From an uncultured Cyclobacteriaceae bacterium (GTDB taxonomy: Bacteria; Bacteroidota; Bacteroidia; Cytophagales; Cyclobacteriaceae): a DNA stretch of 64,000 nt. The notes under the pieces were generated by a model that made no database searches, was not told where the DNA came from, and saw only the letters and a list, made by a program, of their open reading frames with translations. Location: contig CALSPM010000005.1 in assembly GCA_943788235.1 (NCBI GenBank), forward strand, positions 310,001-374,000, in the 5' to 3' direction. Below are positions 36,924 to 47,173 of this stretch, piece by piece. The position numbers were made by a program, and so were the translations under genes. Positions within the stretch are counted from its first letter, which is position 1, and each line of letters opens with the position of its first letter.

Positions 36924-38888
36924 TCATTTGCTGAAATTGGTGTGCCCAAGGTCTAAAAATGAGAGAAAGGATGGAATGTCTAAATTATAGGAGATAGGAT
37001 CGACAAGTAATTGGCCCTCAGCAGTCATGATGATATAAAGGGGTTGAGCATTATTTTTAAATTGGGTAATTTGTAAATCTGCATTTTGCTTACCTATCGT
37101 TTTTTTTGTCTTACTATCGTAAGAAGATTCATACCATTGATTCTGTGGCAAAGCCGTTTTATCATCTACATACAAAGCAACCACGATGAAGTTCTCAGAT
37201 AATCGTTTGAGAATTCTGGAATCCGACCATACACGCGCCTCCATTTCTCGGCAGTTAACACATCCATGACCCGTAAAGTCTATAAATATGGGCTTTCCGG
37301 TCGCAAGGGCACATTCCTTGGCTTGCTCTAAATCAAAATAACCTGATAGTCCATGAGGGAGCTCAAGAAAGTCACTATATTTTGGCGCTTCACACAAACC
37401 AGATAAATCGTTATTAAGTATTGTTTGATTTGATGAACTTACATTGAAATCTTGTCCTGAGATGGGAGGTAAATAGCCAGACATTCCTTTTAGAGGGGCC
37501 CCAAAAAGTCCTGGAATGAGATAAAACACAAATGAAAAACTGATGATGGCCAAAATTAATCCCAACACTGAAGTATTTTTTGCCTTAGAATCTCCAGGCA
37601 TTCGAAAGATACCGAGCAAATAAAAACTCAGTAAGGTGAAAATAGCAATCCATAGAGCTAAATAAATTTCACGGTCTAAAATGCCCCAGTGATAGGCTTG
37701 ATCAGCGATACTTAGAAACTTAAAGGCAAAAGCCAATTCCAGAAAGCCAAGGACCACTTTTACTGAGTTGAGCCAACTTCCTGATTTGGGTAGGGATCCG
37801 AGCCAGCCAGGAAATAAGGCAAAAAGCATGAATGGGATGGCAAAAGCTGTAGAAAAAGCCAGCATTCCTAAAATCGGCTTGAGTACCAGTCCTCCAGCCG
37901 ATTCCACTAATATCGTACCTACGAGAGGGCCGGTGCAACTGAAGGAAACTAAAACTAAAGTTAAAGCCATGAAAAAGACACCGATTAGGCCACCTTGATC
38001 TCCCATTCGATCTACTTTATTCACCCACTTGTGGGGAAGAGTAATTTCAAAAAGACCGAAAAAAGAGACGGCAAAAAAGACGAATACAATAAAAAATAAA
38101 ACATTTGGAAACCATCCTGTGGCCAAGTCATTTGCGATTTCTGGGCCCATGAATGGGGCTATAATAGCACCGAAGAGTACATGAATTCCGATGATGGATA
38201 GACCATAAAAAAGACTATTTTTAATTCTCGTTGCCTTACTTTTATTTTTTACTGTAAAATAAGTAACGGTCATGGGAATCATAGGAAAGACACAAGGGGT
38301 AAGAAGGGCCGTAAGTCCAGCGATGAAGGCGATCAGCATAAAGGAAAGTAGGGTATAGGGGTCATTGGCTGCTCGCATGTCAAAAACGCTTTCATTTGGT
38401 CCAGCTTTTTTTTCGGAAAAGGTTGCCGAGTTCATGGAGGTTGCAACAAAAGAGAAATCATCCTCAAGGGGAATACAGAGTCCCGTAACATCTGAACAAA
38501 CTTGATAACTATACAAACCCTCAATACGATAGTTGAGATCTTTTAATTGAATATTTTGAACAAACGTACCTATTTTTTTAAAATAGGTGTAGGTACCCAT
38601 AAATATAGAATCATAAGCACTTAAGGCTGCTTGAGGTTGAATGGATCCTAACAGTTTGTAACTCGCATGCGGCGTGAAAATGAATTCGGTAACGTTAGGA
38701 CCTAATTCAGGATCAAAATCAGAGGAATATAAATACCAATCGGCATCAATGACCGCGTTAAAAATAATTTGAGCCGTTGCTTGATCATCTGAAACAGAGA
38801 TACTTTGACGCCATTCGATAGGCTTCATTATTTGACTTGAACCCCAAAAACTAGCTACAAGTAACAATAGGATTAATTGAACGCGCAT
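36924..38888 (-). CDS. dsbD: Thiol:disulfide interchange protein DsbD
   Basis: 654 residues with all three DsbD domains. A signal peptide and periplasmic alpha domain carry CSDVTGLC near 145-152. A membrane domain of about eight helices has LTPCVFPMIPMTV near 200 and SCTGPLVGT near 325, the two membrane cysteines. A C-terminal thioredoxin domain has the active site GHGCVNCREME near 545. It carries electrons from cytoplasmic thioredoxin to periplasmic partners, and ends 10 bases before the M23 start, in the same direction. Confidence 0.93.
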   Translation of the reverse strand: MRVQLILLLLVASFWGSSQIMKPIEWRQSISVSDDQATAQIIFNAVIDADWYLYSSDFDPELGPNVTEFIFTPHASYKLLGSIQPQAALSAYDSIFMGTYTYFKKIGTFVQNIQLKDLNYRIEGLYSYQVCSDVTGLCIPLEDDFSFVATSMNSATFSEKKAGPNESVFDMRAANDPYTLLSFMLIAFIAGLTALLTPCVFPMIPMTVTYFTVKNKSKATRIKNSLFYGLSIIGIHVLFGAIIAPFMGPEIANDLATGWFPNVLFFIVFVFFAVSFFGLFEITLPHKWVNKVDRMGDQGGLIGVFFMALTLVLVSFSCTGPLVGTILVESAGGLVLKPILGMLAFSTAFAIPFMLFALFPGWLGSLPKSGSWLNSVKVVLGFLELAFAFKFLSIADQAYHWGILDREIYLALWIAIFTLLSFYLLGIFRMPGDSKAKNTSVLGLILAIISFSFVFYLIPGLFGAPLKGMSGYLPPISGQDFNVSSSNQTILNNDLSGLCEAPKYSDFLELPHGLSGYFDLEQAKECALATGKPIFIDFTGHGCVNCREMEARVWSDSRILKRLSENFIVVALYVDDKTALPQNQWYESSYDSKTKKTIGKQNADLQITQFKNNAQPLYIIMTAEGQLLVDPISYNLDIPSFLSFLDLGHTNFSK

Positions 38889-38913
38889 AATTTATCAATG
38901 ATAGTTTGACCCC

Positions 38914-40287
38914 TTAGCTCTTTTTTGATATTTGGGAAAAATGACCGTAAAAATAAGCAATTGTTTCAATTCCTTTATAATAATTAAATAAGCCATAACT
39001 TTCATTGGGTGAATGAATGTCATCCGAATCAAGACCAAAGCCCAGTAAGATAGGTTCTATTTTCAGTTCTTGCATGAACAAAGCAACAATTGGGATGCTC
39101 CCGCCTTCCATCGTTGGTATCGGTGTTTTTCCCCAGGATTGTTCAAATGCCTTACTTGCTGCTTGATACCCGTTTGAATGGGTAGAAACTACTGCGGGTG
39201 TTCCTCCATGATGGGGCGTTACCTTGACTTTTACAGATTTGGGTGCATTTTCTTCAAAATATTTGATAATCATTTGTGTGATCTTACCACTGTTTTGGTT
39301 GGAGACCAATCGGGTAGAAATTTTGGCAAATGCTTTAGAGGGGAGTACCGTTTTAGATCCTGGTCCTGTATATCCACCCCAAATACCATTCACATCTAAG
39401 CAAGGGCGTATACCAACGCGCTCAATGGTTGAAAATCCTTTTTCTCCTTTAACCTCTTCAATGTTGAGTTCTTTTTTATAATGGTCAAGATCGAAAGGAG
39501 CTTTGGCCATTTCAGCTCTTTGCGCTTCAGAATATTCTAATACATCATCATAAAAGCCGGGAAGCGTGATGCGTCCTTCTTCATCTTGCATATCAGCAAT
39601 AAGCTTGGTGAGAATATTGATGGGATTGGCAATTGCGCCACCATAAACACCCGAATGAAGATCTTTATTAGGACCGGTCACCTCCACCTCGAGATAGCTT
39701 AAACCTCTCAACCCGACGGTAATAGATGGGGTATCATTATTTATGATGGAGGTATCTGAAATTAAAATGACATCTGCCGATAATTTCTGCTTTTCTTCTT
39801 TAATGAAAGCTTCTAAATTATCGGAACCTACTTCTTCTTCTCCTTCGATCATGAATTTAACATTGCATGTTAGCGTATTTGTTTCCATCATGGCTTCAAA
39901 AGCTTTAACATGCATGTACATTTGACCCTTGTCATCGCAGGCACCTCTGGCATAAATTCGATCATTTTTTACGATGGGTTCGAAGGGGGGATGATCCCAA
40001 AGCTCATAGGGATCAGCAGGTTGTACGTCATAATGCCCGTAGACTAACACCGTGGGAAAGGTGGAATCAATGATCTTTTCAGCATATACAATCGGATGAC
40101 CTTTGGTTTCGCATAGTTCGGCATAGTCGACACCCGCGGCTATTAATTGGTCTTTGACAAACATAGCTGCATTTCTGACATCACCATCAAATTTTTTATC
40201 GGCACTAACAGATGGAATCCTTAATAAATCGAGTAATTCATTAAGAAACTTATCTTTATGATCATTTAAGTATTCTAAAGTTGTCAT
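38914..40287 (-). CDS. M20 family dipeptidase
   Basis: 457 residues; a zinc peptidase of the CNDP/PepV-like M20 group that hydrolyses dipeptides. Metal and catalytic motifs are VYGHYDVQPADP near 82-93, YARGACDDKGQM near 115, MIEGEEEVGS near 150 with the catalytic Glu pair, and HSPNESYGLFNY near the end. The long frame begins at 40332, but MTTLEYLNDHKDKFL at 40287 matches the family start. No signal peptide, so cytoplasmic. Confidence 0.92.
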   Translation of the reverse strand: MTTLEYLNDHKDKFLNELLDLLRIPSVSADKKFDGDVRNAAMFVKDQLIAAGVDYAELCETKGHPIVYAEKIIDSTFPTVLVYGHYDVQPADPYELWDHPPFEPIVKNDRIYARGACDDKGQMYMHVKAFEAMMETNTLTCNVKFMIEGEEEVGSDNLEAFIKEEKQKLSADVILISDTSIINNDTPSITVGLRGLSYLEVEVTGPNKDLHSGVYGGAIANPINILTKLIADMQDEEGRITLPGFYDDVLEYSEAQRAEMAKAPFDLDHYKKELNIEEVKGEKGFSTIERVGIRPCLDVNGIWGGYTGPGSKTVLPSKAFAKISTRLVSNQNSGKITQMIIKYFEENAPKSVKVKVTPHHGGTPAVVSTHSNGYQAASKAFEQSWGKTPIPTMEGGSIPIVALFMQELKIEPILLGFGLDSDDIHSPNESYGLFNYYKGIETIAYFYGHFSQISKKS

Positions 40288-40356
40288 AGGAAATTTTATT
40301 AAGAAAAAAGGATGAAACAAATTTACGCACAAGAATTATCAATTGAGGGGTAAAAT

Positions 40357-43300
40357 TCAAAAACCGTCGTCATCATCATCTTCCGAGGCATCTAAAAATT
40401 CATCAAATCCTTCGGGGTAGGTAAGCTTGAAAGGGGCTTCTATGTCTAGGTAAACTTTTCGAAAAGTATTGATAAAATCTAAGGTTTCAGCTTCTTCACC
40501 TGCAACTAAAATGAGCTGTCCAGGCTTAAGCTTACCGCTGCTTTCATTACTTTTAATTTCATCATTAAATTCAGAATTTGAAGAATAAACTAAAAGACTA
40601 TTATCCTGATAATTAAAATAATACCAGCTACCTGGGGCAGCTTGAATAAATAAATTCAAAATATCATTATCGATATCGTCTTTTTTAATTTCTAAAAAAC
40701 CATCCACTTGTGTATTAATATCCTCACCGTATATATTGGAAATTGATATTTTGGAAGTGTTGTACCATGATTTTTCATCAGGATTCCAATTCATTTTCAC
40801 TCCCGAGATGACCAAAAATTTGTTCAGTAGCTCTGATATTCCAACCAAAGGAGTATACTCTTCTTGGTTATCTGATTGATATTTTTTTGCATTTTCATCA
40901 CCTATGAGGTTACTTATTTTTAATAAATTTTTTGTATTGATTTCATTGGCAAGGTCTCCCCCTAAGCGAGACAAAATGTCAAGAAGGTCTATAGATATTA
41001 AGTCGGCAATAGAGTATTTTTTAGATTGATATCTATTATCAAAGCAGCATCAAGGGTGCAAATACTCGACGCTACATCTAAGGTTCCTATTACCGAAGCA
41101 GATAGGTTGAGTTTACTTTCCTTAATACCAAAGAAGTTCATCTTGCCTTCAAAACTGTAAGATTGAGTTGAATCATTGTAGATAAATGTTTGCCCCTCAT
41201 ACGCATCACCTGTTGACTTCAAAGGCTCTTCAATGAGGTAATTTCTTGAATTCACATCATATTTTACCATCCCTTTTGCTAGAAAATAATCGTGGTTTTT
41301 TTTATTTTTTTTATTTTCAATAAAGGTTGGGTATAAACGACCTCTTATATCCTGATGCAGGCCTGCTATTAACGGTTCACCATCTTCAAAAGCTTCTTTA
41401 TTGAGGTCAAAAACTACTTCAGCGATTTCTTCATCTTGTTTATAAGTAACCCAAAGGTCATACGCAGGGTTATTAGTAAATTCAGGCTGAATAAATCCAT
41501 CTAATTCTAAAGCTTGTTTATATGTTTTGAGGGTTACTTTACCTTTATAGGCGAATCCTGGGGCAATTTCGATGTCTCCGCTCTTAGTTATTCCCGTAGC
41601 TTGAGTGTAGTATTTAAGCTCTTGATTTTCAGCATTTTTTTTACGACTAAATCTACGTATTTCTGTATTATTCTCAGTGGTGGTATCCGTGGTAAAGTAG
41701 CGTTTTTTAATACTTAAATCATACATTGGGATTTTACTTGTATCCCCCTTTGTAGAGGCGACATAATTGGCTTTAGCATTGAAATCATTTTTCGAGACGA
41801 TATTAATAGTGGCATCTGTGAGGAAGTGGTATAATTCGGTTGACTCATAGATGATTTTTGCATTTTGAAAAGTTTCTAGTTTTGAATTAAATTTTATGGT
41901 TGTTTCATTATTTTCAGGGATAATTTTTGCATCGGCCACGGGTATGTATGGAATACCTTGAACAATTAATTCAGATGTTTTGATATCGTAAATGGCATTG
42001 GTCCCATTGAAGACTAATGAATCTAGATCTGAACGCGTTGAGTAAAAATAAGAATCTTTTAAATCAACATTATCTGGTTTTCTCATCGTTACTACTGAAT
42101 CTTCCAAAAACCAGGTTGCATTGACAATAGATGTCTTCATTGCAGTATAGGGAAAATTAAAAGCAGCATCACGTGTATTTTCAATATTTATATCGGCTAT
42201 ATTTTTTTCAAGGTTAAAATTTACATAGGTATCCTCCCCAACCATTGCAGGCTGATCAATCTGGTCTGAAAGGATTTGAAATTTGCTATTCCTTGCCTCA
42301 AATTTTTTTTCTTCGAATGTCATTTGTTTAGATTCCGTAATTGAACCACGTGTAAAAAATCGACCAGCACCGTATACACCTGCTTGGGTGAGGTTAACGG
42401 TACCTTCTAATTGAGCGGATTTCGTATAAAAATTAAAGGGCTCACCAATGGTAATTAGATACATACTATCTTTTCTGGGATACCAACTCATTCTAAAATT
42501 TCCAAGATCAGCTTGAGGAAAGTTCAAAGACTTTACTTGACCGGGATCAATATAGCCTTTGTATCCATCAGTAGTTACAGAATCGGAATAATAAATAAAG
42601 TCATCAGAGAAAAGGTGACTGTGTATAAAATCAATTTTTCCAGTTCCTCGAATCCCATTATTACTTAACCTGATGGTTTCATAAGTTTTGGCGGGTGTTC
42701 CGTATAGATTGTAACCTTCTTTTGGAATTTCATGATTAAATCCCAGGGATTGATCTCCCATAATAATCAATGAATCTTCGAAAACTGGAAAAATTCCTCC
42801 GGAGTTAAAAGAACCTGGAAAAATTAAATTTTCAGTACTATCACTGTCAATATCATCAAATTTCTTAGGTCTTACTATGAATACAATTGATGAATCATAA
42901 GCGCCGTTGAGTATTTCAGGCTGGTTGAAAAAGACTAATCCACTAGTGTTGGAGACAAAGTAAGGATATTTATCGCTTTCATCTCGTCCAGATCGATTAT
43001 TCGGCATATTTAAATATACGATTCCACTCGTTTGCTCAATGTGATTTGTAAGTTCGCCGTAAGAACCATCGGAGTTAGACAATCTTAAATCAACAGAATC
43101 AATTTGGTTCAAGTTTATGAGAAAATTCTCATAATCAAATTGAAAGTTTTGGCCTTGATAATCAAATTGGCCTAAAGTAACCCCACCATTGAAAATGATT
43201 TCACGATTTTCTTCTCATTGAAATTTTTCCATTTTCGGGTGTAATAGAGCCTTTGTAATCCGCAGTTACCCAAAACTTTTTAATACCATTTATATTTAAA

Positions 43301-45228
43301 TACATGGAGTCTAGATTGAGTGAAGCATTGAATCCTGTGGCCATTTTAGATGAAATAAAAACGTTATCAAAGTCTCTCTTTTTTGCAGCAGCTTGATAAT
43401 ATAAGAAAGCCCGCGGTAATAATTTCACATGACCCGTTCTAAAATTATAATTAGCAAATCCGTAAATACTCAATATTTTCATAGCACCTTTAACGAGACG
43501 AATATCGAGATCATATTCACTACTCAGATCGAGTTCATTGAACTCTGTCAGTCCATATTTTCGGGCATAAAAGACTGAAAGACCGATAGGATGGAAGCGA
43601 TACAGCCCATTGAGACCTTGATACCGATTTAAGTTAAAAAAATCAGAGGATTCAAAAGTTGTAGGTAAAAGCCCGGCACCATTGGCCATTTTAAAATTAA
43701 TAGAGTCATAATTCATTGGCCATATTAATTGATCAGTACTTATCAGTATTTCATGATATGAATCATAAAAAGGCGTGACATCATATTTTTTTTCTCGCCA
43801 AACGGTCAGGTGGTTTTCTCTGCCATCATAACGCATGGCGATACCTGGATGAAAAAGTGAATCTGAATTTACAATAATTGAAATTTCCCCGTTATGAGCT
43901 AAGATGACAGAATCTTTAAAATCAAATATTTCTGACTTTATGATGGCTTTTCTACCATTTCCATCAAGAATAATTAACTCACCATGGGCCTTATTGATTG
44001 CCGTTCCAATCAATTGATTTCCTCTAATTTGAATACCACCTGTATATTGAACTTTCCCTTCAAAAAAGGGGAGTTTTATATTGTTTTCATATGAGGTAAA
44101 TTCAGGGAAATTTTTTGTATTTTGTTGAGTACTTTTTTGGGGTTTGTACTTGAATATTCCCGATATGGAATCAGTGAAAAGATCAGGAAAGATCAGTGTT
44201 GCATTAGGCGTCCAAAAGTCACCCCTATCTACTCGAAAATTAAAGTCTCCCAATTTAACTTGAGCACCGATCATTTTTTTATATTTTTTTGGCCAATCTA
44301 TGGTCGCTGAAGACCCTGAAAATTGGCGATCTTTGAAGATATGATTTCCTATTACATTGTTAATTTTTAAAGAATCAAAAGAGGTGGAAAGTATCAGTGA
44401 TGCCTGATCTAAATGAAGGTAGGGCCCAGAAATGACCGCAGGAATGTATTTTGCTTTTTGTAAGGCAACATAATCTATTTCAGAGCTGTAGGTTCTTGCT
44501 CTTACTGGAGTAGTATCACTATTGATTTGTATCGAGTTATTTTCTGTATCATTGTCCCAACTCTCGTTATCACTCGGCCAATCATTATTTGCATCATTGT
44601 CCCAACTCTCGTTATCACTCGGCCAATCATCATTTGCATCATTGTCCCAACTCTCGTCATCACTTGACCAATCATCATTTTCGGTAGAATCTATTTGTTG
44701 GGAAGTTTCTAGAATCTGATCTTCACTGAGCGTTGTGACTTCTCCGAGGAAATTAAAGGAATATAATGGATTAAGGATTTTAGAGATGAAAAATTTACTC
44801 TGATAAAGATTTTGACTATTAATAAATTCATTAAGTCCCTTTTGAAAATGAGTATACTCTTGTTTGCTAAGCGTTTCTAAGGAAGAAAATGAGATAGCTA
44901 AAATTGCATCAATTTGCTTTGTAGGGATCTTTTGTACCAAAGGTAGGCCGGTAATGAATTCAAACAATAAGATATAATTGGTCCTACTAAAGCGCTTTTC
45001 TTCTATTTTTTTTACGATCGCAATGAGTTTCTCTTTTTGCCCTTGATTAAATTGCTCGTGCCATGACTCGTCAAAGGAGGCTTCAATTTTTAATGATTTT
45101 TGGGTATTTGTGACTTTTAGAAATTGTAGAACTTGTTGTTTAAAAGTTTCAGAATCATTTGAGAAACTTTGTGCTGACAACTGCCAAGTAAAAAAGAAGA
45201 GTAAAAAAGCAGAAAAGATGTTTTTCAT
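40357..45228 (-). CDS. Giant exported protein (about 1,620 aa), unknown function, split by two single-base indels
   Basis: Three open pieces (45228-43201, 43112-40998, 40974-40357) join into one protein. At 43215 dropping one A restores ISMEENREIIFNGG. At the A6 run 41017-41022 adding one A restores NLKKYSIADLISID. The N-terminus is a signal peptide (MKNIFSAFLLFFFTWQLSAQS). An acidic 15-residue repeat (SWDNDANDDWPSDNE) lies near residues 190-235. The large remainder is beta-rich and repetitive, suggestive of a secreted or surface beta-structure. The extreme C-terminus is acidic (DASEDDDDDGF). I recognise no family. Confidence 0.7.
44548..44682 (-). repeat. Three-copy 45-bp minisatellite within the giant protein gene
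   Basis: Three consecutive 45-base units (starting at 44548, 44593 and 44638) encode the 15-residue motif SWDNDANDDWPSDNE. The first two are nearly identical; the third differs at a few bases. In-frame units of this kind can gain or lose copies without breaking the protein. Confidence 0.9.
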
Positions 45229-45259
45229 GACTTAAATCTAAATAAACCACTCACGATAA

Positions 45260-46090
45260 TCACATTCTTTTGGTTAAAACGATTACCGTCCAAAGGCTCA
45301 AGCATTTTTGCTGTATTTGCTTAAGACCCAGTTTTTCGGCGTCAGCACAAATTTTAGGTGCATCCTTTTCATAAAAACCACTTAAAATTAAAACACCATT
45401 TAAGGCAAGCAGACGAGCATATTCAGATATCTCATTCAAGAGGACGTTTTTATTGATGTTGGCAATGATAATATCTGCTTGGTCCTTGAGGCTTAAATCT
45501 CGAACCACTCCTTTCAATACTCGGCCAGGACAATCGTTCAAGTTAAAGTTTTCTTGAGCATTTTCAATACACCAATCATCAACGTCCGTCGCGACTATGT
45601 GCGCGGCACCCAGTTGGTGAGCTAAAATGGATAAGACTCCGGTTCCAGTACCAAAGTCATAAATTTTTTTTTGATGATGATCAATGGATAATTGTGCCTC
45701 AAGTATCAATGATGTGGTGGCATGATGTCCAGTGCCGAAAGACATTTTCGGATGAATTACAATCTGATGCTTGAAATGATCTTGGGGTTCATGAAAAATA
45801 GCACGAACCATGATTTTGTCAGCGATGACAACGGCGGCATAATTTTTTTCCCATTCTCTATTCCAATTGATTCGTGCGACAGCTTCAAGTTTGTAGGAGA
45901 TGGTTCCCGATGGTTGATACTTCTTTACAAGGCTATCGAGGAGGGATTGGTTAAAATTTAGCATCTCGCAATAGGCACTAAAACCCATTTGATGTTCCTC
46001 AAATGAATCATAGCTCAACATTGATAGTTCGGCGATCAATAGGTCACTTAAGTGGGGATCACAAGTAAAATGGACACCTTTAAAACTCAT
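45260..46090 (-). CDS. prmA: Ribosomal protein L11 methyltransferase
   Basis: 276 residues; trimethylates lysines and the N-terminus of L11. The N-terminal L11-recognition domain is followed by the SAM domain: SFGTGHHATTSLILE near 118-132, YDFGTGTGVLSILAHQLGA near 145-163, ATDVDDWCIENAQEN and IIANINKNVLL. The start ATG overlaps the preceding stop as ATGA. It lies in a run tpiA, DUF6150 gene, prmA. Confidence 0.93.
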   Translation of the reverse strand: MSFKGVHFTCDPHLSDLLIAELSMLSYDSFEEHQMGFSAYCEMLNFNQSLLDSLVKKYQPSGTISYKLEAVARINWNREWEKNYAAVVIADKIMVRAIFHEPQDHFKHQIVIHPKMSFGTGHHATTSLILEAQLSIDHHQKKIYDFGTGTGVLSILAHQLGAAHIVATDVDDWCIENAQENFNLNDCPGRVLKGVVRDLSLKDQADIIIANINKNVLLNEISEYARLLALNGVLILSGFYEKDAPKICADAEKLGLKQIQQKCLSLWTVIVLTKRM

Positions 46091-46407
46091 CTTGAGCAGC
46101 CTGCAAAAGATTCGAATTCTGTAAAATAGATGATAAAATCAGCCTCACTTTTTTTATGGGTGAAGTAAATTTTAAAACGGGCAAAATCTTTTTTTTCTTC
46201 AAAATACCACATCCCTGGCTTATCTGCGTATAGACGATTTTGTTGTTCATAAATGACGATGTCGGCAGCAGCCTCTGATAATTCTTCATAAACAATTAAA
46301 TCTGCTAGATAGGCTTTCTCTACTTCATACATACTCCCATAGGCTTGACATATCAAAGCTTGACTGGGGGTAAAAAAGAGTTGAAATACAATAATAAGAA
46401 GCCACAT
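46087..46407 (-). CDS. DUF6150-like small exported protein
   Basis: 106 residues with a signal peptide (MWLLIIVFQLFFTPSQALIC). The body repeats short strands with an A-D pattern: AYLADLIVYEE, AAADIVIYEQ, KSEADFIIYFTEFES, ending AGCSR, as in DUF6150 proteins; this assignment is by pattern and moderate. An ATG at 46461 lies inside tpiA and would put the hydrophobic segment too far in, so 46407 is preferred. Function unknown. Confidence 0.65.
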   Translation of the reverse strand: MWLLIIVFQLFFTPSQALICQAYGSMYEVEKAYLADLIVYEELSEAAADIVIYEQQNRLYADKPGMWYFEEKKDFARFKIYFTHKKSEADFIIYFTEFESFAGCSR

Positions 46408-46408
46408 T

Positions 46409-47170
46409 TTAGAATGACTTGGCGATGTCAATAAATCCTTGTGCATCCATACTTGCACCACCTATCAAGCCACCATCAACATCAGGGCATGAAAAAAGTG
46501 TTTGGGCATTCGCTGGCTTGACACTTCCTCCATACAATATGGGTATCTGTTTGGCAATGCTGTCGCTGTAATTTTTTGCGATAGTATCGCGAATAAAATG
46601 ATGCATTTCTTGTGCCTGCTCATCTGATGCGGTAACGCCTGTCCCTATGGCCCAGACGGGCTCGTAGGCAATGATGACCTTAGCGAATTCAACAGCATCG
46701 AGTTCAAATAAGCTTGAAGATAATTGTTCTTTCACAAGATTGAAATGAGCATTTTCTTCTCTCGTTGCTAGCTTTTCTCCACAACAAAAAATGGGAGTCA
46801 TTTGATGTTTCAGTACGATTTGAGTTTTAGCCTTGAGTTCAGCATAGGTTTCTTTGTAATATTCTCTCCGTTCACTGTGGCCTAACACTACACAATCTAC
46901 ACCTAAGTTTTGGAGCATGGCAGCAGAAATTTCGCCAGTGTAAGCCCCTGACAATTCTTGATGGCAATTCTGTGCGGCAATGAACACATTCGTTGCATTG
47001 CCTATTGTTTTTTTAACACTTTCTATGTGTGTGTAAGGGACCGACATAATAATGGTCGTCTCTGATAATGATTTATCTTTTGCCATATGAACCACCTCGG
47101 AAGCAAGCTTCAATCCTTCATCAAGTATGGTATTCATTTTCCAGTTTCCAGCTGCAATTTTTTTTCTCAT
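46409..47170 (-). CDS. tpiA: Triose-phosphate isomerase
   Basis: 253 residues; interconverts dihydroxyacetone phosphate and glyceraldehyde 3-phosphate. AAGNWKMN contains the catalytic lysine, GHSERR the catalytic histidine near 97, and AYEPVWAIGTG the catalytic glutamate near 169. The phosphate loops ILYGGSVKPAN and GLIGGASMDA are intact. It starts 3 bases after uvrA and precedes the DUF6150 gene by one base. Confidence 0.97.
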   Translation of the reverse strand: MRKKIAAGNWKMNTILDEGLKLASEVVHMAKDKSLSETTIIMSVPYTHIESVKKTIGNATNVFIAAQNCHQELSGAYTGEISAAMLQNLGVDCVVLGHSERREYYKETYAELKAKTQIVLKHQMTPIFCCGEKLATREENAHFNLVKEQLSSSLFELDAVEFAKVIIAYEPVWAIGTGVTASDEQAQEMHHFIRDTIAKNYSDSIAKQIPILYGGSVKPANAQTLFSCPDVDGGLIGGASMDAQGFIDIAKSF

Positions 47171-47173
47171 ATT

